This document shows positions 62,741 to 64,000 of a DNA stretch of 64,000 nucleotides, one piece after another (position 1 is the first letter of the stretch; each line of letters opens with the position of its first letter). The DNA comes from Deltaproteobacteria bacterium. GTDB lineage: Bacteria > Myxococcota_A > Polyangia > Polyangiales > Ga0077539. Both the position numbers and the translations under genes were made by a program. The notes beneath the pieces are model-generated. The model was not told where the DNA came from, made no database searches, and worked only from the letters and a program-made list of their open reading frames with translations. The DNA is taken from positions 1-64,000 of the forward strand of contig CANJUR010000020.1 of assembly GCA_947477565.1 (NCBI GenBank), given 5' to 3'.

Positions 62741-63619
62741 ATGTCTACCCGCCTCCGGGTCTCCTTCGTCGCGGTGCTCGCCCTCGGTCTCGCTAGCCCC
62801 GCTGCGGCCCTTGCGCAGTCCGGCAGCAACGTCGTTCTCATCACCACGGGGAGGCAACAGTTCGATGACCTCCGCTACGAGGAGGCTGTGCAGACGCTCT
62901 CCGCGGCGCTGCTTCGTCGCGGCAACACGCCGACGCAGGAGGTCACCATCTACGAACTTCTCGCGCTCTCCTATCTCGCGCTCAACCGCGACGAGGAGAG
63001 CGAAGGGGGGTTTCGATTGATGCTCGCGCGAGACCCTGGCCACGCGCTCGACGCAGGTCAGGCGCCGCGCGTCCGTGACTTCTTCCGGCGTGCGTCTGAG
63101 CGATGGGTGCGCGACGGTCGGCCGGGCGTCGCCCGCGCAAGTGAGGGCGCTCCGGTCGAGCGGCCCGTCGGCATTGATCACCGCTCGCCGGCGCAGCAGA
63201 CCCGGGGCGTGCTGCTCACGCTCACTGCGCAGATCACCGATCCCGATCGGCGCTCGGAGGCGCTCGTGCTGGCCTATCGGCCGGGCTCACGCGGGCTCTT
63301 TCGTCGCGTGCGAACCAACCGCAGCGCGGGGGTCTTCTCCGCGTCGATTCCCTCGGAGGAAGTGCGGCCGCCGGTGGTCGAGTACTACTTCGAAGCAGTC
63401 GATTCGAGCGGCATCGCGGTGGCGTCGCGCGGGGACGCGTTTGCGCCGCTGCGGGTCGTGGTGCCGCAGGCCGAGGCGACTCCCATCACCTCGCGATGGT
63501 GGTTCTGGACCGGCGCCGCGGCGGTGCTCACCGGGGTGGCGGTGGGGACGTACTTCGCCGTCTCGGGCTCGTCCGAGCCTGCGCCCGCGAGATTGACCAT
63601 CACCGTTCGCGGTGATTGA
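62741..63619 (+). CDS. Secreted TPR-like protein with membrane helix
   Basis: A 292-residue protein with a signal peptide (MSTRLRVSFVAVLALGLASPAAALAQ), a TPR-like helical region (QQFDDLRYEEAVQTLSAALLRRG, TIYELLALSYLALNRDEESEGGFRLMLARDPGHAL), a beta-rich middle part and a C-terminal hydrophobic helix (WWFWTGAAAVLTGVAVGTYFAVSG) followed by a short tail. This order recurs in myxobacterial proteins near gliding and polysaccharide loci. Function unknown; possibly a scaffold in the envelope. The ATG at 62741 is 23 codons after the first possible start and begins right at the signal peptide. Confidence 0.75.
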   Translation: MSTRLRVSFVAVLALGLASPAAALAQSGSNVVLITTGRQQFDDLRYEEAVQTLSAALLRRGNTPTQEVTIYELLALSYLALNRDEESEGGFRLMLARDPGHALDAGQAPRVRDFFRRASERWVRDGRPGVARASEGAPVERPVGIDHRSPAQQTRGVLLTLTAQITDPDRRSEALVLAYRPGSRGLFRRVRTNRSAGVFSASIPSEEVRPPVVEYYFEAVDSSGIAVASRGDAFAPLRVVVPQAEATPITSRWWFWTGAAAVLTGVAVGTYFAVSGSSEPAPARLTITVRGD

Positions 63620-63662
63620 AGGTCTTTCCTCGCGGCTTGCGCCGTGGGATGAACAACGCCCC

Positions 63663-64000
63663 ATGAGCGACGCACCCAAGCACGGCGCAGCCGAATCGAC
63701 CCCCATCGATATCCATGAGCGGGGAGCCCCGAAGGACGGCGTTCCGCAGGAGAGCGATCGGCGACTGTTTATGCAGTTGCTGGTCTTCGAGCACCTCACC
63801 AACTTCGACGCGGCGGTTCGTTTGCTCAAGGCGCGTCTGGAGCAGGGGCGCATTCCTTCGGTGCTCTACGCCGACGTCAACCACCCGCAGGGCCTCGGGC
63901 TGCTCACCTTCAGCGAAGACCCGGCGCACTTCGTCACTCGTGTCGCCGACGCCGTGCGCGAGTGCAACCGCTCCACAGAACTCGCCCCGTGGCGCACCCG
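63663..64000 (+). CDS. Chlorite-dismutase-like protein (3' end beyond window)
   Basis: The first 112 codons of a gene that leaves the window. After a short charged N-terminus (MSDAPKHGAAESTPIDIHERG) comes RRLFMQLLVFEHLTNFDAAVRLLKARL, then PSVLYADVNHPQGLGLLTFSEDPAHFVTRVADAV. This pattern is one I associate with haem-binding chlorite-dismutase-like proteins of planctomycetes and myxobacteria (MQLLxF, VLYxDVNxPxGxxLLTxSEDPxFFV). The haem His would be in the missing part. The ferredoxin-like half seen here supports the fold but not an activity. Confidence 0.55.
   Translation, partial: MSDAPKHGAAESTPIDIHERGAPKDGVPQESDRRLFMQLLVFEHLTNFDAAVRLLKARLEQGRIPSVLYADVNHPQGLGLLTFSEDPAHFVTRVADAVRECNRSTELAPWRT

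Noticed and set aside
62537-63181. 214-codon minus-strand frame near the right end
   Set aside because: Antisense to the signal peptide and TPR region of the 62741-63619 gene and without recognisable features.

Overview
Organism: the window is GC-rich, dense in coding sequence and dominated by myxobacterial traits. These include secreted proteins ending in MYXO-CTERM anchors (2290-4671, 37812-39560, 39792-41567), many lipoproteins with Asp/Ala/Gly/Thr-rich spacers after the lipobox, Stig1-like cysteine-rich repeat proteins and kinase-like sensor proteins. This points to Myxococcota (order Polyangiales or a relative); a species cannot be named from the sequence alone. No rRNA, tRNA or CRISPR array was recognised. 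Left part (1-16 kb): a truncated IS91-family transposase and an Uma2-type nuclease at the edge; a secreted heparinase-like protein and a tandem PPC-domain protein; a tightly overlapping arginine operon argB - small Cys-rich ORF - argD - argF; a DnaK paralogue with a partner of unknown function; an SDR, NudC, a DUF6918-like protein, a beta-propeller lipoprotein and PdxH. Middle (16-31 kb): a Syd-like protein beside a macrodomain protein, two tandem membrane pseudokinases with the same degenerate active-site motifs, a BMP-type binding protein, and a five-gene translationally coupled operon ending in a lipoprotein with the full catalytic tetrad of eukaryotic-type protein-arginine deiminases. A conserved secreted protein and a polysaccharide flippase follow. 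Surface-protein block (31-42 kb): two Stig1-like repeat lipoproteins sharing a C-terminal domain, an RCC1-repeat lipoprotein and two NIDO/MopE/Cys-rich/MYXO-CTERM paralogues. Right part (42-64 kb): MscS channel, a degenerate epimerase-like SDR, GNAT-like protein, MsrB, a purple-acid-phosphatase-like enzyme and a TIGR02757 protein. Then comes the most interesting locus, 51-59.8 kb: S26-like peptidase, two HprK-related P-loop proteins, a PqqD-type peptide chaperone and a radical SAM/SPASM enzyme, five genes each overlapping the next. They are followed by a giant Ig/FG-GAP lipoprotein, a 55-residue candidate precursor peptide and, convergently, a nucleotidyltransferase with a 61-residue acidic protein. 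I read this as a ribosomally made, radically modified peptide (RiPP) system combining radical SAM chemistry with kinase/nucleotidyltransferase-type tailoring. The window ends with YdcF, a saccharopine dehydrogenase-like enzyme, a VOC protein, a secreted TPR protein and the start of a chlorite-dismutase-like protein.
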